Assembly: GCF_019049285.1 (NCBI RefSeq)
Contig: NZ_JAGMUL010000083.1
Span: 30,960 to 94,959, forward strand
From: Streptomyces sp. AC550_RSS872
Lineage (GTDB): Bacteria; Actinomycetota; Actinomycetes; Streptomycetales; Streptomycetaceae
Direction of reading: 5' to 3'
DNA: 64,000 bases
Below, piece by piece: positions 1 through 8,756 of the stretch. The position numbers and the translations under genes are program-made. The stretch's first letter is position 1; every line of letters begins with the position of its first letter. A model generated the notes under the pieces. The model saw only the letters and a program-made list of their open reading frames with translations, did no database searches and was not told where the DNA came from.

Positions 1-2
1 TG

Positions 3-617
3 GACTTCTCCCTCTTCCGTGACCGGGCCTTTACGGCCTCCACCTCCATCACCCTGCTCAACAACTTCGGTCTCTACGGAGTCGTCGTGCTGATCCCGCT
101 GTTCTTCCAGCAGGCCGGCGGGAAAGGGCCCCTGGGCGCCGGAGCGATCATGATGGCTCAGGGAGCCGGAACGGCAGTGGCAGTGCTGCTCGTCAGCCGG
201 GTCATCGACACCAAGAGCAACCCCCGCGCGCTGGTCCTCGTCGGGCTCCTCCTGGTCGCGGCGGGCCTCACCACGTTCGCCCTGGCCGACACCGCCGAAG
301 TGAACGTTCTCCTGCTCGCCGCCCTGTTCGCCCAGGGCATCGGCCTGGCCCTGGCGGCGGCGCCCGTCATGGTCACGCTGTACCACTCGCTGCCGACCAC
401 CAGCGTGCCCGCCGCGACCACGGCCAACGCCGTCTCGCAGCAGCTCGGCGGTGCCGTGGGCACCACGGTCATCGCGCTGCTCCTTCAGCACTGCGTCTAC
501 TCGGCAGGCGGCACGGCCGCGGAGTTCGGCGCCGTCTTCTGGTGGGCCCTCCTCTTCGTGGCTCTCACCGCGGTCCCCGCGCTGTTCCTCCCGCCCGGCA
601 GCTCCAAGCAGGCCTGA
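3..617 (+). CDS. MFS drug exporter, DHA2 type, C-terminal part
   Basis: The reading frame is open from the window edge, so the N-terminal half lies outside. The visible ~204 residues carry about six hydrophobic segments rich in Gly/Ala/Leu, with loops such as FFQQAGG and SQQLGGAVGTT. These are typical of the second half of 14-helix EmrB/QacA-type (DHA2) proton-driven efflux permeases. It would act in the cytoplasmic membrane and export drugs or hydrophobic compounds; the substrate cannot be read from the sequence. The stop codon lies in the first unit of a 10-bp tandem repeat. No partner gene is visible on the left. The family call is reasonably firm, the substrate unknown. Confidence 0.85.
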   Translation, partial: DFSLFRDRAFTASTSITLLNNFGLYGVVVLIPLFFQQAGGKGPLGAGAIMMAQGAGTAVAVLLVSRVIDTKSNPRALVLVGLLLVAAGLTTFALADTAEVNVLLLAALFAQGIGLALAAAPVMVTLYHSLPTTSVPAATTANAVSQQLGGAVGTTVIALLLQHCVYSAGGTAAEFGAVFWWALLFVALTAVPALFLPPGSSKQA

Positions 618-644
618 GCAGGCCTGAGCAGGCCTGAGCAGGCC
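607..644. repeat. 10-bp tandem repeat at the MFS stop
   Basis: The unit AGCAGGCCTG occurs about four times in a row without change, beginning in the last codons of the exporter. The TGA stop (615-617) is part of the first unit. Because the period is 10 bp, the following units place TGA in the other frames as well. Confidence 0.8.
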
Positions 645-686
645 GCACGGGCGTGCCCTCGGAACGCGCCCCGCCCCTCCGTTCAG

Positions 687-1104
<418 letters not shown>

Positions 1105-1350
1105 GGTCGACCCGGAGGAGGTCGTCCAGCGCAAGCCGTCGGACGACGAGCCGCTCTCCGCGCTCGCCTGCTTCGACCTCGACGTGTACCAGCCGACGAA
1201 GGAACTCCTCGAAGCGATCAGGCCGCGCCTGACCAAGGGCGGCATCCTCGCCTTCGACGAGCTGGCCCACCCGAAGTGGCCCGGGGAGACCGCGCCGGCT
1301 CCCGGCCGCGAGCCGACCGTCATCTACATGAAGTGGGGCGAATGGCGAAA
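1105..1350 (+). pseudogene. SAM-dependent methyltransferase C-terminal fragment fused to EF-G remnant
   Basis: The frame that ends the EF-G remnant continues directly into residues such as ALACFDLDVYQPTKELLEAI, RPRLTKGG, ILAFDELAHPKWPGET and YMKWGE. This resembles the C-terminal part of class I SAM-dependent methyltransferases found in sugar or secondary-metabolite clusters (the FDxDxYxPT...FDEL...FPGET pattern). The SAM-binding N-terminal half is absent. The reading frame runs on to 1402 without meaning after about 1350. It is a remnant joined to a different remnant. The family assignment rests on motif memory and is moderate. Confidence 0.6.
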
Positions 1351-1434
1351 TCCAGTCGGTGCGACAGGACTTCGCCCCTCCCTGTCGCGCCACCGGCCGT
1401 GAAGATCCCCAGCGAGGCGATCCCGAGAGACGGC

Positions 1435-2016
1435 CTAGGCGGCCTTGGTGCGGGGCCATTGCCGGAGCACCGAGTGCACCGCCGCAACGGTCTTGCGCCA
1501 GGACTCGTCGAGGTTCCGCGGATGTCCGAACCCGCCGGCCGACTCGATGTTGATGAAGCCGTGGAACGTACTGCGCATGAAGCGCACCGCGTCCGTCAGA
1601 TCCGGCTCTTCCAGGTCGTAGGCACGCAGCACCGCGTAAGTCAGCTCGATGTTGCGGACGAACCCCTTCTCATCGGCGATCTGTTCAAGATCCAGCCGCA
1701 TCTGTGTCGCCGCGTACCGCCCGGGGTAGCGCAGGGCAAAGGCACGGTAGGTGTCGGCGAAGGCCACCAGCGCGTCCTCGGCCGACCGTCCGGCGATGGC
1801 GACGGCGAGTTCGGCACTCATCTCTTCGGCCGCCAGCAGGGCCACCCGGGTCCGTACGTCCTGAATGTTCTTGACGTGCGAGTACAGGCTGGCGTCCTTC
1901 ACACCGAAGCTACGTGCAAGGGCCGAGAGGGTGACCCCTTCGAATCCGACCTCGTCGGCCAGGGCGGCAGCAGCCTGTGCGATCTTGTCGACGGTCAGAC
2001 CCGGACGCGTCTTCAT
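1435..2016 (-). CDS. TetR/AcrR family transcriptional regulator
   Basis: 193 residues, the usual length for TetR proteins. Residues ~8-50 form the helix-turn-helix (KIAQAAAALADEVGFEGVTL, SALARSFGVKDASLYSHVKN). The C-terminal ligand domain has the WHG-like layout with RYPGRYAATQ, and FHGFINIE near the end. It should be a cytosolic dimeric repressor releasing DNA on binding a small ligand. No exporter or enzyme is directly adjacent apart from pseudogene debris, so the target may have been lost or may lie elsewhere. The ATG start is preceded by AGGGGA at about 8 bp. Confidence 0.9.
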   Translation of the reverse strand: MKTRPGLTVDKIAQAAAALADEVGFEGVTLSALARSFGVKDASLYSHVKNIQDVRTRVALLAAEEMSAELAVAIAGRSAEDALVAFADTYRAFALRYPGRYAATQMRLDLEQIADEKGFVRNIELTYAVLRAYDLEEPDLTDAVRFMRSTFHGFINIESAGGFGHPRNLDESWRKTVAAVHSVLRQWPRTKAA

Positions 2017-2116
2017 CCATTCCCCTACCTAATGGCTCAAGTTTATTCCCTTGGATCATAAGCCAGCGCCCCGGAAGCACGAAGTCACCGCGCGCGCACC
2101 GTCCACGCACCAAAAT

Positions 2117-2152
2117 GCCCCCTGACACCGCGTTTCCGCAGATCAGGGGGCT
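2117..2152 (-). terminator. hairpin after tRNA-Ala
   Basis: The arms CCCCCTGA (2118-2125) and TCAGGGGG (2143-2150) are perfectly complementary. Read on the minus strand the second arm is followed by GCATTTTGG. It lies just downstream of tRNA-Ala and upstream of the TetR gene. Confidence 0.75.
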
Positions 2153-2158
2153 TGATTG

Positions 2159-2231
2159 TGGAGCCTAGGGGAGTCGAACCCCTGACATCTGCCATGCAAA
2201 GACAGCGCTCTACCAACTGAGCTAAGGCCCC
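2159..2231 (-). tRNA. tRNA-Ala (anticodon TGC)
   Basis: The minus strand folds into a complete cloverleaf of 73 nt. The acceptor stem is GGGGCCT/AGGCTCC, with D-loop AGCTCAGTTGGTAGAGC, anticodon loop TTTGCAT between CTGTC and GGCAG, T-arm AGGGGTTCGACTCCCCT and discriminator A. CCA is not encoded, so the CCA-adding enzyme (pcnA candidate at 39156-40622) is needed for maturation. Confidence 0.97.
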
Positions 2232-2412
2232 GTAAGAGGAGCGTCCGACCGGAAGAACCGCGTTCCGGCGGGCGCCGCAGACCAGAGTACCTGGTCGCCC
2301 CCCGTATCTAGCAAAAAGATTGGGGGTCCCGGTGAACGACCACTCTCCGTAAGATGCTCGGCGTGGTTCGCTACAGCGAACCGCGGTTTTGGGGAAGCGA
2401 TGGGGAGACGCA

Positions 2413-2961
2413 ATGGACGCCGCACAGCAGGAAGCCACCGCAAGAGCGCGGGATCTGCAGCGGAACTGGTACGGGGAGCCGCTGGGGACGCTCTTTCGTA
2501 AGCTCATCGACGATCTTGGTCTCAACCAGGCTCGTCTCGCGGGGGTACTGGGACTGTCCGCACCGATGCTGTCGCAGCTGATGAGCGGTCAGCGAGCAAA
2601 GATCGGCAATCCCGCCGTGGTCCAGCGGGTGCAGTTGTTGCAGGACCTGGCGGGACAGGTCGCGGACGGCAGTGTGAGCGCGGCCGAGGCGACCGAGCGG
2701 ATGGACGAGATCAAGAAGTCGCAGGGGGGCTCGGTGCTCAGCAACACCACACAGACGACGAACAGTTCGGGGGCGCCCACGGTCAAGCGGGTGGTCCGGG
2801 AGATCCAGTCACTGCTGCGCTCGGTCGCGGCCGCGGGGGACATCATCGAGGCCGCGGACACCCTCGCCCCCACCCACCCGGAACTGGCAGAGTTCCTCCG
2901 GGTGTACGGCGCAGGCCGCACCTCCGACGCGGTCGCGCACTACCAGTCCCACCAGAACTGA
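2413..2961 (+). CDS. helix-turn-helix DNA-binding protein
   Basis: 182 residues from the ATG at 2413, chosen because GGGGAG lies 5-6 bp upstream; the frame also has an ATG at 2389 without a good ribosome site. Residues ~20-60 look like an XRE/Cro-type HTH (GTLFRKLIDDLGLNQARLAG, VLGLSAPMLSQLMSGQR). The C-terminal half is helical, with no catalytic motif. It lies ~150 bp before a Ser/Thr kinase in the same direction, and this pair is, as I recall, conserved in Streptomyces next to the origin. Its target genes are unknown. Confidence 0.8.
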   Translation: MDAAQQEATARARDLQRNWYGEPLGTLFRKLIDDLGLNQARLAGVLGLSAPMLSQLMSGQRAKIGNPAVVQRVQLLQDLAGQVADGSVSAAEATERMDEIKKSQGGSVLSNTTQTTNSSGAPTVKRVVREIQSLLRSVAAAGDIIEAADTLAPTHPELAEFLRVYGAGRTSDAVAHYQSHQN

Positions 2962-3112
2962 CCCCGAGGCCCGGTCGCCGAAGGGGGTTCGGCAACCGGG
3001 CCGACGGCCCACGTTCCGAAAGGACGCGGATGTGTCAGCGAGGGGGGAGTCGTATCGCTCGTCGAGGGGGAAGCAAGGGGGGTAGCCGAAGGGGGAGGAG
3101 CGACGCACAGCC

Positions 3113-4765
3113 ATGGGTGAGGTCTTCGCCGGCCGGTACGAACTGGTCGACCCGATCGGACGCGGCGGCGTAGGTGCCGTCTGGCGTGCCTGGGACCACC
3201 GGCGCCGCCGGTATGTGGCCGCCAAGGTGCTCCAGCAGAGCGACGCGCACTCGCTGCTGCGGTTCGTCCGCGAACAGGCACTCCGCATCGATCACCCCCA
3301 TGTGCTCGCGCCGGCCAGCTGGGCCGCCGACGACGACAAGGTCCTGTTCACCATGGACCTGGTGGCCGGCGGTTCGCTGGTCCATCTCATCGGGGACTAC
3401 GGCCCCTTGGCGCCCTCTTTCGTCTGTACGCTCCTCGACCAACTCCTCGCCGGGCTGGCCGCGGTGCACGCGGAGGGCGTCGTCCACCGTGACATCAAGC
3501 CCGCCAACCTGCTCCTCGAGGCCACCGGCACGGCACGTCCGCGGCTGCGTCTGTCCGACTTCGGCATCGCCATGCGACTGGGTGAGCCCCGGCTGACCGA
3601 GACCAACCTCGTGGTGGGCACCCCCGGCTATCTCGCGCCCGAGCAACTCATGGGTGCGGAGCCGGACTTCCCCGCCGACCTGTTCGCCGTAGGACTTGTC
3701 GCCCTGTATCTGCTGGAGGGCGCCAAGCCTGACGTGAAGGCCCTCGTCCAGTACTTCGCGGATCACGGGACACCCGGTGCGCCCAAGGGTATTCCCGAAC
3801 CACTCTGGCAGGTCGTGGCGTCGCTGCTTCAGCCGGATCCCCACGCGCGGTTCCGCACGGCCACGGGGGCGCGCAAGGCCCTCGCCTCGGCCGCCGAGCT
3901 CCTGCCGGAACCGGGCCCGGACGACGAGCTCATCGAGATCTTCGACCAGATCGGGCCCCTGCCCACGGGGTTCGGGCCGGACGGGCCGCTCAAACGGGCG
4001 CCGGGGGTCGAGGAGAGCACGGGTGCGAGCACGGGCGGCCGACGCCGGTTGGGCACGAGCGCGGACTCGTTGGGGGCTGCCAACTCCGGCCCCCGGCATA
4101 CAGGTACCGGCTCGGCGTCCACTGGCATCGTCCATGGCAATGGCTCCGGCTCCGACTCCGGCTACCGGACGGCAGGCACCGGCTCGGGCAGCACGCCGAG
4201 CGATCCGCGCCAGGGCGTGGCCGGGCCGACCCCGGATTCCCGGGAGCGGTCGGCCTCCTCGCCGTCCGGCGACAGGGACGGGCCCCTCAGCATGTCGGAC
4301 ACCGGCAGCTTCCACCTGCCGCCCCCTCAGGACGCCGTCTCCTCCTCGCAGCCTCAAACACCCCCGCCCCAGCCACCCCAACCGCCCTGGGCCCCGGGCC
4401 CGGCCCAAGGCCAGCCGGACCAGGCACACCAAGGCGCACAGCATCACTTCTCCCACGCCTCCCCCTACGACACCACGCATGTCCTGTCCTCCCCCCGGCC
4501 CCGCACACCGCAGTACCCGCCTCAGCCTCCGACGCCGGTGCAACACCAACGCGTCGATGCCTCTACTGCTTCGTACACCGCTCAGAGCCCGCAGGTTCCA
4601 CCTTCGGCGCCCTCAATTCCGCAGCCCCACCGCCGCGGCGGCCACCGCGCCGCCCGCCGCCTGGCTCGCCGCCGTCCCGGCCCGCCGGCGAGGGTGGCCG
4701 TACCACTCCTGCTGCTGGCGCTGGCCTGCTACGCCGTGGGTTTCTGGGCGCTGGCCCGCATCTGA
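3113..4765 (+). CDS. membrane-anchored Ser/Thr protein kinase
   Basis: 550 residues. The kinase domain (~8-270) is complete. It has the glycine loop IGRGGVGAVW, the invariant Lys in VAAKVL (K38), catalytic loop VVHRDIKPANLL (D127), SDFG and YLAPEQ. A long, low-complexity Pro/Ser/Gly/Gln-rich linker (~300-510) follows. A single C-terminal transmembrane segment (VPLLLLALACYAVGFWALA) leaves almost nothing outside, so unlike PASTA kinases it has no extracellular sensor. It belongs to the PknB-like Hanks kinases of actinobacteria. Substrates are unknown. It converges on the secreted protein gene at 4833. Confidence 0.95.
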   Translation: MGEVFAGRYELVDPIGRGGVGAVWRAWDHRRRRYVAAKVLQQSDAHSLLRFVREQALRIDHPHVLAPASWAADDDKVLFTMDLVAGGSLVHLIGDYGPLAPSFVCTLLDQLLAGLAAVHAEGVVHRDIKPANLLLEATGTARPRLRLSDFGIAMRLGEPRLTETNLVVGTPGYLAPEQLMGAEPDFPADLFAVGLVALYLLEGAKPDVKALVQYFADHGTPGAPKGIPEPLWQVVASLLQPDPHARFRTATGARKALASAAELLPEPGPDDELIEIFDQIGPLPTGFGPDGPLKRAPGVEESTGASTGGRRRLGTSADSLGAANSGPRHTGTGSASTGIVHGNGSGSDSGYRTAGTGSGSTPSDPRQGVAGPTPDSRERSASSPSGDRDGPLSMSDTGSFHLPPPQDAVSSSQPQTPPPQPPQPPWAPGPAQGQPDQAHQGAQHHFSHASPYDTTHVLSSPRPRTPQYPPQPPTPVQHQRVDASTASYTAQSPQVPPSAPSIPQPHRRGGHRAARRLARRRPGPPARVAVPLLLLALACYAVGFWALARI

Positions 4766-4832
4766 GGTCGCTGTGGCGCCGGCGGCGTCCACGCCCGTGT
4801 CCGCAGCCCCGCACTGCGCTGCCCTGGCGTCC

Positions 4833-6176
4833 CTACAGGGCCGCAGCCCTCCGCCGGGCCACCACGGTCCACACCCCCAGCACCACCAGCACCACAGTCC
4901 CCGTGCCGATCCCGCTCACCGCGAGCACCGTCATCGCGGCGTCCCCGTGGCTCCCGGCCCCGCCCGCGGCGGCGGTCCCCTGATCGCCACCGATCCCGGC
5001 CCGCCCGATCTGGAAGAGGCCCTCGGGCTCAGACTCCCCCGCATAACCGGGACCCGCCTCCGACGCACCCTCCACCCGCACGCGCAGCGTCAGCGGGAAC
5101 GGTCCCTCGCCGTACTTCTCGGCGACCTCGGCCGCAAGGTTCACCACGAGGTAGTAGGAACCGGCGAACCGCATCCCGTTGAGCGCTTCGGGCCGGGCGT
5201 ACCGGTTCTCGTACATGACCGGCGGCAGAGGGTCGAGTTCGGCGGACTTCTGGCGGCCGTCGTAGGTGACGCTCGCCTCGTCGACGAAGCCGCGCACGGG
5301 GTTGTAGAGCGAGAGGTTCAGGGCGCCGCCCGCGGAGCCCTCGCCACTGTTCGAGCTGCCCAGTTCGGCGATGGCGTGCAGCTGGCGCCCCCAGTCGACC
5401 GGCACCTTGTAGAAGAACGTCCGGCCGGGCTCGATGTCGGAACTCCAGACGCCGTTCCCGATGGATGCCGCCGAGGCGAAGCCGGAGCCGCCCTCGCGCC
5501 GGGCGGCGTCGCCGGTGAGGGGTGCCGGCGGGGCGGAGTTCCAGTCCTTGGGGGCTTCTGTCGCACCGGTCTGCTCCAGGGAGGGTTCCGAGACGGCGAA
5601 GAGCTCCAGGTCCCAGGTGTCCGGCACGGACGTCGTCGTACTGACGCGCTCGAGGACCACGTAATAGGTGCCCCTGGTCTCACAGCCGGAGTGCTTTGCG
5701 GAGATCTCGCGCCCGGCCCAGGTCGCGATCGGGCGGGCGGTGCGGACGATGCCGAAGGTTTCGCTGTCGGAGGAGCAGACGCGGCCGTTGGAGTCCTCCA
5801 CGGCGATCTTGATGCCGTCGCCCGAGCGGATGGTGCTGCCGGCGGCGGGGACGGCGGTCGCGGAGACGTACGCGTCCGAGGCTGCGTCGAGTTCGAGGCT
5901 GTAATAGACCCCTCCGTCGCTCGGCAGGGAGCTGCGGTACGTCCTGCCCGGTGTGAGAGGTGCGGCGTCCGCGGTACCCGTCGCTCCCGGGACGAACCGT
6001 GCCTCCGGCGCGAAGGCGTAGGGGCTGGGCGTTCCGGCCGCGAGCGCGGGCCCGCCCGGCAGGGCAGCCGTCGTACACAGCACCATTGCCCCTACGACGG
6101 CCACGCGCACGCGTGCCGCGGGATGACCGCGCCGCATCCTCGCCCGGCGCCACCACGCCGTACGCCGCCGCCTCAT
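4833..6176 (-). CDS. secreted protein with C-terminal membrane anchor, function unknown
   Basis: About 447 residues from the ATG at 6174-6176; a GTG one codon upstream and earlier starts in the same frame are possible. The N-terminus is an Arg-rich leader followed by a hydrophobic stretch and ALA|AGT, a signal peptide. The exported part is Ser/Gly/Glu-rich with Cys pairs (RVCSSDSE, KHSGCETRGTYYVV), suggesting beta-sandwich domains. Near the end GTGTVVLVVLGVWTVVA is a transmembrane helix followed by ARRRAAAL. I recognise no catalytic motif. It should be displayed on the outer face of the cell membrane. It is read toward the kinase gene. Confidence 0.75.
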   Translation of the reverse strand: MRRRRTAWWRRARMRRGHPAARVRVAVVGAMVLCTTAALPGGPALAAGTPSPYAFAPEARFVPGATGTADAAPLTPGRTYRSSLPSDGGVYYSLELDAASDAYVSATAVPAAGSTIRSGDGIKIAVEDSNGRVCSSDSETFGIVRTARPIATWAGREISAKHSGCETRGTYYVVLERVSTTTSVPDTWDLELFAVSEPSLEQTGATEAPKDWNSAPPAPLTGDAARREGGSGFASAASIGNGVWSSDIEPGRTFFYKVPVDWGRQLHAIAELGSSNSGEGSAGGALNLSLYNPVRGFVDEASVTYDGRQKSAELDPLPPVMYENRYARPEALNGMRFAGSYYLVVNLAAEVAEKYGEGPFPLTLRVRVEGASEAGPGYAGESEPEGLFQIGRAGIGGDQGTAAAGGAGSHGDAAMTVLAVSGIGTGTVVLVVLGVWTVVARRRAAAL

Positions 6177-6372
6177 CACGCGCCACCCCTCGTCGCCGCA
6201 GGACCATGGACCGTCGCCCATCCTGCCCAGCCGGGCCGCCCGCCACCCCCGCAATCCGTACGACCGTCCGAAACACCCGGCTCTAAGGTCTCCGCCCGGC
6301 TCCCGCAACTCGAGCCGTGACGCTTCGCGCCGCCACCGCACAGGTGGTCCGAGCAGACAGGTCCGGGCGCAC

Positions 6373-6402
6373 AAAACCCCGACCGCTTGGCGGCCGGGGT
6401 CT
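6373..6402 (-). terminator. intrinsic terminator of the DLW-39 gene
   Basis: On the minus strand a GC-rich stem (ACCCCGGCCGC with GCGGTCGGGGT, 3-nt loop) is followed directly by TTTTG. It lies 24 bp after the DLW-39 stop. Confidence 0.85.
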
Positions 6403-6425
6403 GCTTCAGATTCCGATGTGGTGAC

Positions 6426-6554
6426 TCACGAACCCGTGGGCACGGAGTCAGTCGCCTCCGTCCACAGATCCTGCTCGGCGCGATCCGCCTGGATCTGGCG
6501 GTACACGAGGAGCCCGCCGATGGCGGCCAGTGCGACCAGGAGAAGCTTCTTCAC
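6426..6554 (-). CDS. DLW-39 family small membrane protein
   Basis: 42 residues, starting at a GTG with GAGG 7 bp upstream. It begins VKKLLLVALAAIGGLLVYRQ, a single membrane helix, followed by an acidic tail with AEQDLWTEATD. The DLW motif is the hallmark of a family of ~39-residue actinobacterial proteins found near gyrA and tRNA genes, as here. Its biochemical role is unknown. It has its own terminator and a promoter with an operator-like palindrome, so it appears to be a single-gene unit. A longer open frame reaches 6791, but the upstream part is not protein-like. Confidence 0.85.
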   Translation of the reverse strand: MKKLLLVALAAIGGLLVYRQIQADRAEQDLWTEATDSVPTGS

Positions 6555-6891
6555 CGCGCGACCTCGTCTTTCCTTGACGTAGGGGACCTCTGGCGCCCGA
6601 CTATACACACCGACCGATATCGATCGGTGACCTGCGTCGAGGCTCAACTGCCCTCCGGAACAGCGCAGTAGAAGCGGATCGTGTCGCTCCGATCGGAGGG
6701 TGATCACATCTCGACAGAGGGTGACTTCGCCACTCTTCCTCCGCGTTTCTGCGCTCTTCGGGTTTCTTGCACCCATTCGAGTGTTGTTCATCTGAAGATC
6801 GACGCGTCATGGGCGTTGGTCCATGACTTCTCGGCCCCCATACACATCATGAGGAAAGTACGCAAATCGCCCAACCCGAAAGTGAGGGGCC
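6555..6891. other. intergenic region between DLW-39 and the small secreted protein
   Basis: These 337 bp hold the DLW-39 promoter and palindrome on the left. To the right, just before 6892, GTGAGGGGCC gives a ribosome site for the next gene. I see no further gene. Confidence 0.6.
6599..6629 (-). promoter_or_regulatory. DLW-39 promoter with operator-like palindrome
   Basis: On the minus strand TATAGT (6604-6599) is a good -10 element. In the spacer just upstream lies a 22-bp inverted repeat (6608-6629) with arms CACCGATCGAT and ATCGGTCGGTG, 10 of 11 positions paired. A dimeric regulator bound there would cover the polymerase site. The -35 element is not clear. Confidence 0.55.
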
Positions 6892-7269
6892 ATGACCAGG
6901 AACAAGGTCATGAAGCTGTGGACCGGCATTGTCACCGCCTTCCTCGCGCTGTTCTCGGCGCTCGGATTCGTCTCGACCTCCGCTGCCGCGGCCGTACCGC
7001 ACACCGAGACGACTCGCAAGAGCGGCAGCGACGACAGCGACCGCAACGCGGAGCTGACGGTGCCGGCGATGCCTCACTGGGCCTGGTCCTACGCCAGGGC
7101 GCTGCCGCCCACGATGAAGCAGCGCATCCGGGCCGAGGCCCACGGCAAGACCCCCGGCTGCCGCCACCGTCCGCTCACGGACACGGAAGCGGCCATGTCC
7201 GACTCGGCCACCCGCGAGTGCGCCCACGCCGGCTCCCCGGCTCAACCGCTCGTCCCGCACCAGCGTTGA
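6892..7269 (+). CDS. small secreted protein, possibly DUF6344
   Basis: 125 residues. The N-terminus MTRNKVMKLW plus a hydrophobic run ending in STSAAAA|AVPH is a typical signal peptide. The mature part is hydrophilic with PAMPHWAWSYARALPPTMKQ as the most distinctive stretch. I recall similar proteins in many Streptomyces genomes labelled DUF6344, but cannot confirm it here. It has no catalytic motif and only two Cys residues in the mature part. The ATG follows AGTGAGGGGCC. The next gene is convergent. Confidence 0.7.
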   Translation: MTRNKVMKLWTGIVTAFLALFSALGFVSTSAAAAVPHTETTRKSGSDDSDRNAELTVPAMPHWAWSYARALPPTMKQRIRAEAHGKTPGCRHRPLTDTEAAMSDSATRECAHAGSPAQPLVPHQR

Positions 7270-7369
7270 ACCGACGGCTCGCCCACCGAGCCGTCCCCCT
7301 TTGCCCCTCTGCGCAACGCCAGTTGATTCTCCTCAGTACCGATGGTGACAACGGCCCCCAGAGCGTGCT

Positions 7370-8113
7370 TCACTCCGCTTCGACGATGTGCCGCAGATAG
7401 GCCCATGGATCGTTGAGGTAACGCCTCCAGTGGTCGACGAGTTCCAGATCCCGCCAGCCGGCGGGACGCATTCCGTGGTCGCCCACCTCGATGATCTCGG
7501 CGCCTGGCAGCGCCGTCAGCACGGGTGAGTGAGTGGCGCAGACGATCTGTGCACCGGAACGCCCCAGTTCATGCAGATGTCCGACGAGTTGAAGACAGGA
7601 AGCGAAGGACAGCGCGGCCTCGGGTTCGTCCAAGACGTACAGCCCAGGCTCCTGAAACCGCTCGCGGAAGGCCATCAGAAAGCCCTCGCCGTGGCTCATC
7701 TCGTCCGCGGCCCCGGACAGCCTTCCCGTCTCCTGTTCCCGGCCCAGCGCGTCCAGCGCCGTCTCCGCCCGCAGAAAGAAGCCTCTGCGGCGCGTTCGAG
7801 GCCCGCGCAGCATCCGACGCCCCGCCGCCGTCGCCTCGAACCGTATCCGCCCGCCCAGCGCCGACGGCTCACGCCGGCTCGCGTACTTGTAGCCGGCGGA
7901 TCCGCCCCAGGAGTCCAGGCCGAACCCCTCCGCCAGCGCCTCTACGAGGGTCGACTTGCCCGAGCCGTTCTCCCCCACCAGGAACGTGACTGGCGTGGTG
8001 AACGTCAGGCCGTCCTCCAGCAACTGCCGCACGCACGGCACCGACCACGGCCACTGGCTGCCTTCCCCCAGCTCGCCCTCGGCGACATGCGCGTAAGCCC
8101 GTTCGACGATCAT
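7370..8113 (-). CDS. AAA/ABC-type ATPase (SMC-like, single domain)
   Basis: 247 residues with Walker A FLVGENGSGKSTLVEALAEG (~44-62), a signature-like MSHGEGF, Walker B LYVLDEPEAALS and a switch region ATHSPVLTALPGA. No membrane domain and no coiled coil are present, so this is the soluble predicted-ATPase type (COG3910-like), not a transporter subunit. Such proteins are found as stand-alone genes and in some toxin or defence modules. No partner gene is adjacent here, as the neighbours are a small secreted protein and a VOC protein. The role is unknown. Confidence 0.85.
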   Translation of the reverse strand: MIVERAYAHVAEGELGEGSQWPWSVPCVRQLLEDGLTFTTPVTFLVGENGSGKSTLVEALAEGFGLDSWGGSAGYKYASRREPSALGGRIRFEATAAGRRMLRGPRTRRRGFFLRAETALDALGREQETGRLSGAADEMSHGEGFLMAFRERFQEPGLYVLDEPEAALSFASCLQLVGHLHELGRSGAQIVCATHSPVLTALPGAEIIEVGDHGMRPAGWRDLELVDHWRRYLNDPWAYLRHIVEAE

Positions 8114-8159
8114 GCCGCCAGGCTCTCATCCGGCACTGACAACCGCGCCGGTCGATCCT

Positions 8160-8474
8160 TCACTGCCGGCGTTGTGCCAGGACACAGAACTCGTTGCCCT
8201 CGGGGTCTTCCATGACCACCCATGAGTGGTCGCCCTGGCCTATGTCGACGCGCTTCGCGCCAAGGAACTCCAGGCGGGCCACCTCGGCGTCCTGGTCATC
8301 GGGCACGAAGTCGAGATGCAGTCGGTTCTTGGCCGAACGGTCCGGCTCCGGGCGGATCGCGAACTCCACGTCGGAGGTGTGGACCACAACCCAGCCGAGA
8401 GCGTCGGCCCACCACTGCCCCAGCGCCGCCGGATCCACCGAGTGAACGATCACATGTCGCCATTCCAAGGTCAT
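8160..8474 (-). CDS. VOC family (glyoxalase-like) protein
   Basis: 104 residues from the ATG at 8472-8474. The pattern WRHVIVHSVDPAALGQWWAD, RLHLDFVPDD and SWVVMEDPEGNEFCVL is the single-module vicinal oxygen chelate fold (Glyoxalase_6 type) with the DPEGNEFC signature. Metal ligands would be the His/Glu residues of these strands. The substrate is unknown; such proteins include dioxygenases, isomerases and antibiotic-binding proteins. The upstream frame extends to 8606 over the tRNA terminator and is not coding. Confidence 0.85.
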   Translation of the reverse strand: MTLEWRHVIVHSVDPAALGQWWADALGWVVVHTSDVEFAIRPEPDRSAKNRLHLDFVPDDQDAEVARLEFLGAKRVDIGQGDHSWVVMEDPEGNEFCVLAQRRQ

Positions 8475-8532
8475 CCGGTGAGTGGAGGCAGACCGGGAGT
8501 TCACGCATCGGCCGATGTCAGTCGTGCATGCC

Positions 8533-8566
8533 AAAGACCCCCAACCATGATCGGTTGGGGGTCTTT
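8533..8566 (-). terminator. hairpin after tRNA-Ile
   Basis: A perfect 14-bp stem, AAAGACCCCCAACC with GGTTGGGGGTCTTT, around a 6-nt loop. It ends the tRNA-Ile transcript on the minus strand and would also work on the plus strand (GTCTTTTCG). Confidence 0.9.
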
Positions 8567-8573
8567 TCGTATG

Positions 8574-8647
8574 TGGGGCTAACAGGATTTGAACCTGTGG
8601 CCTCATCCTTATCAGGGATGCGCTCTAACCAACTGAGCTATAGCCCC
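8574..8647 (-). tRNA. tRNA-Ile (anticodon GAT)
   Basis: A 74-nt cloverleaf on the minus strand. It has acceptor GGGGCTA/TAGCCCC, D-arm AGCTCAGTTGGTTAGAGC, an anticodon stem-loop with CTGATAA, T-arm CAGGTTCAAATCCTG and discriminator A. CCA is not encoded. It follows gyrB-gyrA-DUF3566, the usual actinobacterial arrangement. Confidence 0.97.
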
Positions 8648-8756
8648 GCCGCGCTCTGCGGTGTGTCCCGCGCGCTGACTCCTGAAGATTAGCGCACGAC
8701 CGGGGCAGTCCCAAAATCGGTTGTCGGGGGACGGTCAGCGGCGGTTCAGCCGCAGG

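Noticed and set aside
7370..8474. ATPase plus VOC gene as a defence or toxin pair
   Set aside because: No nuclease, TOPRIM or effector domain is adjacent, and a VOC protein is not a known partner.
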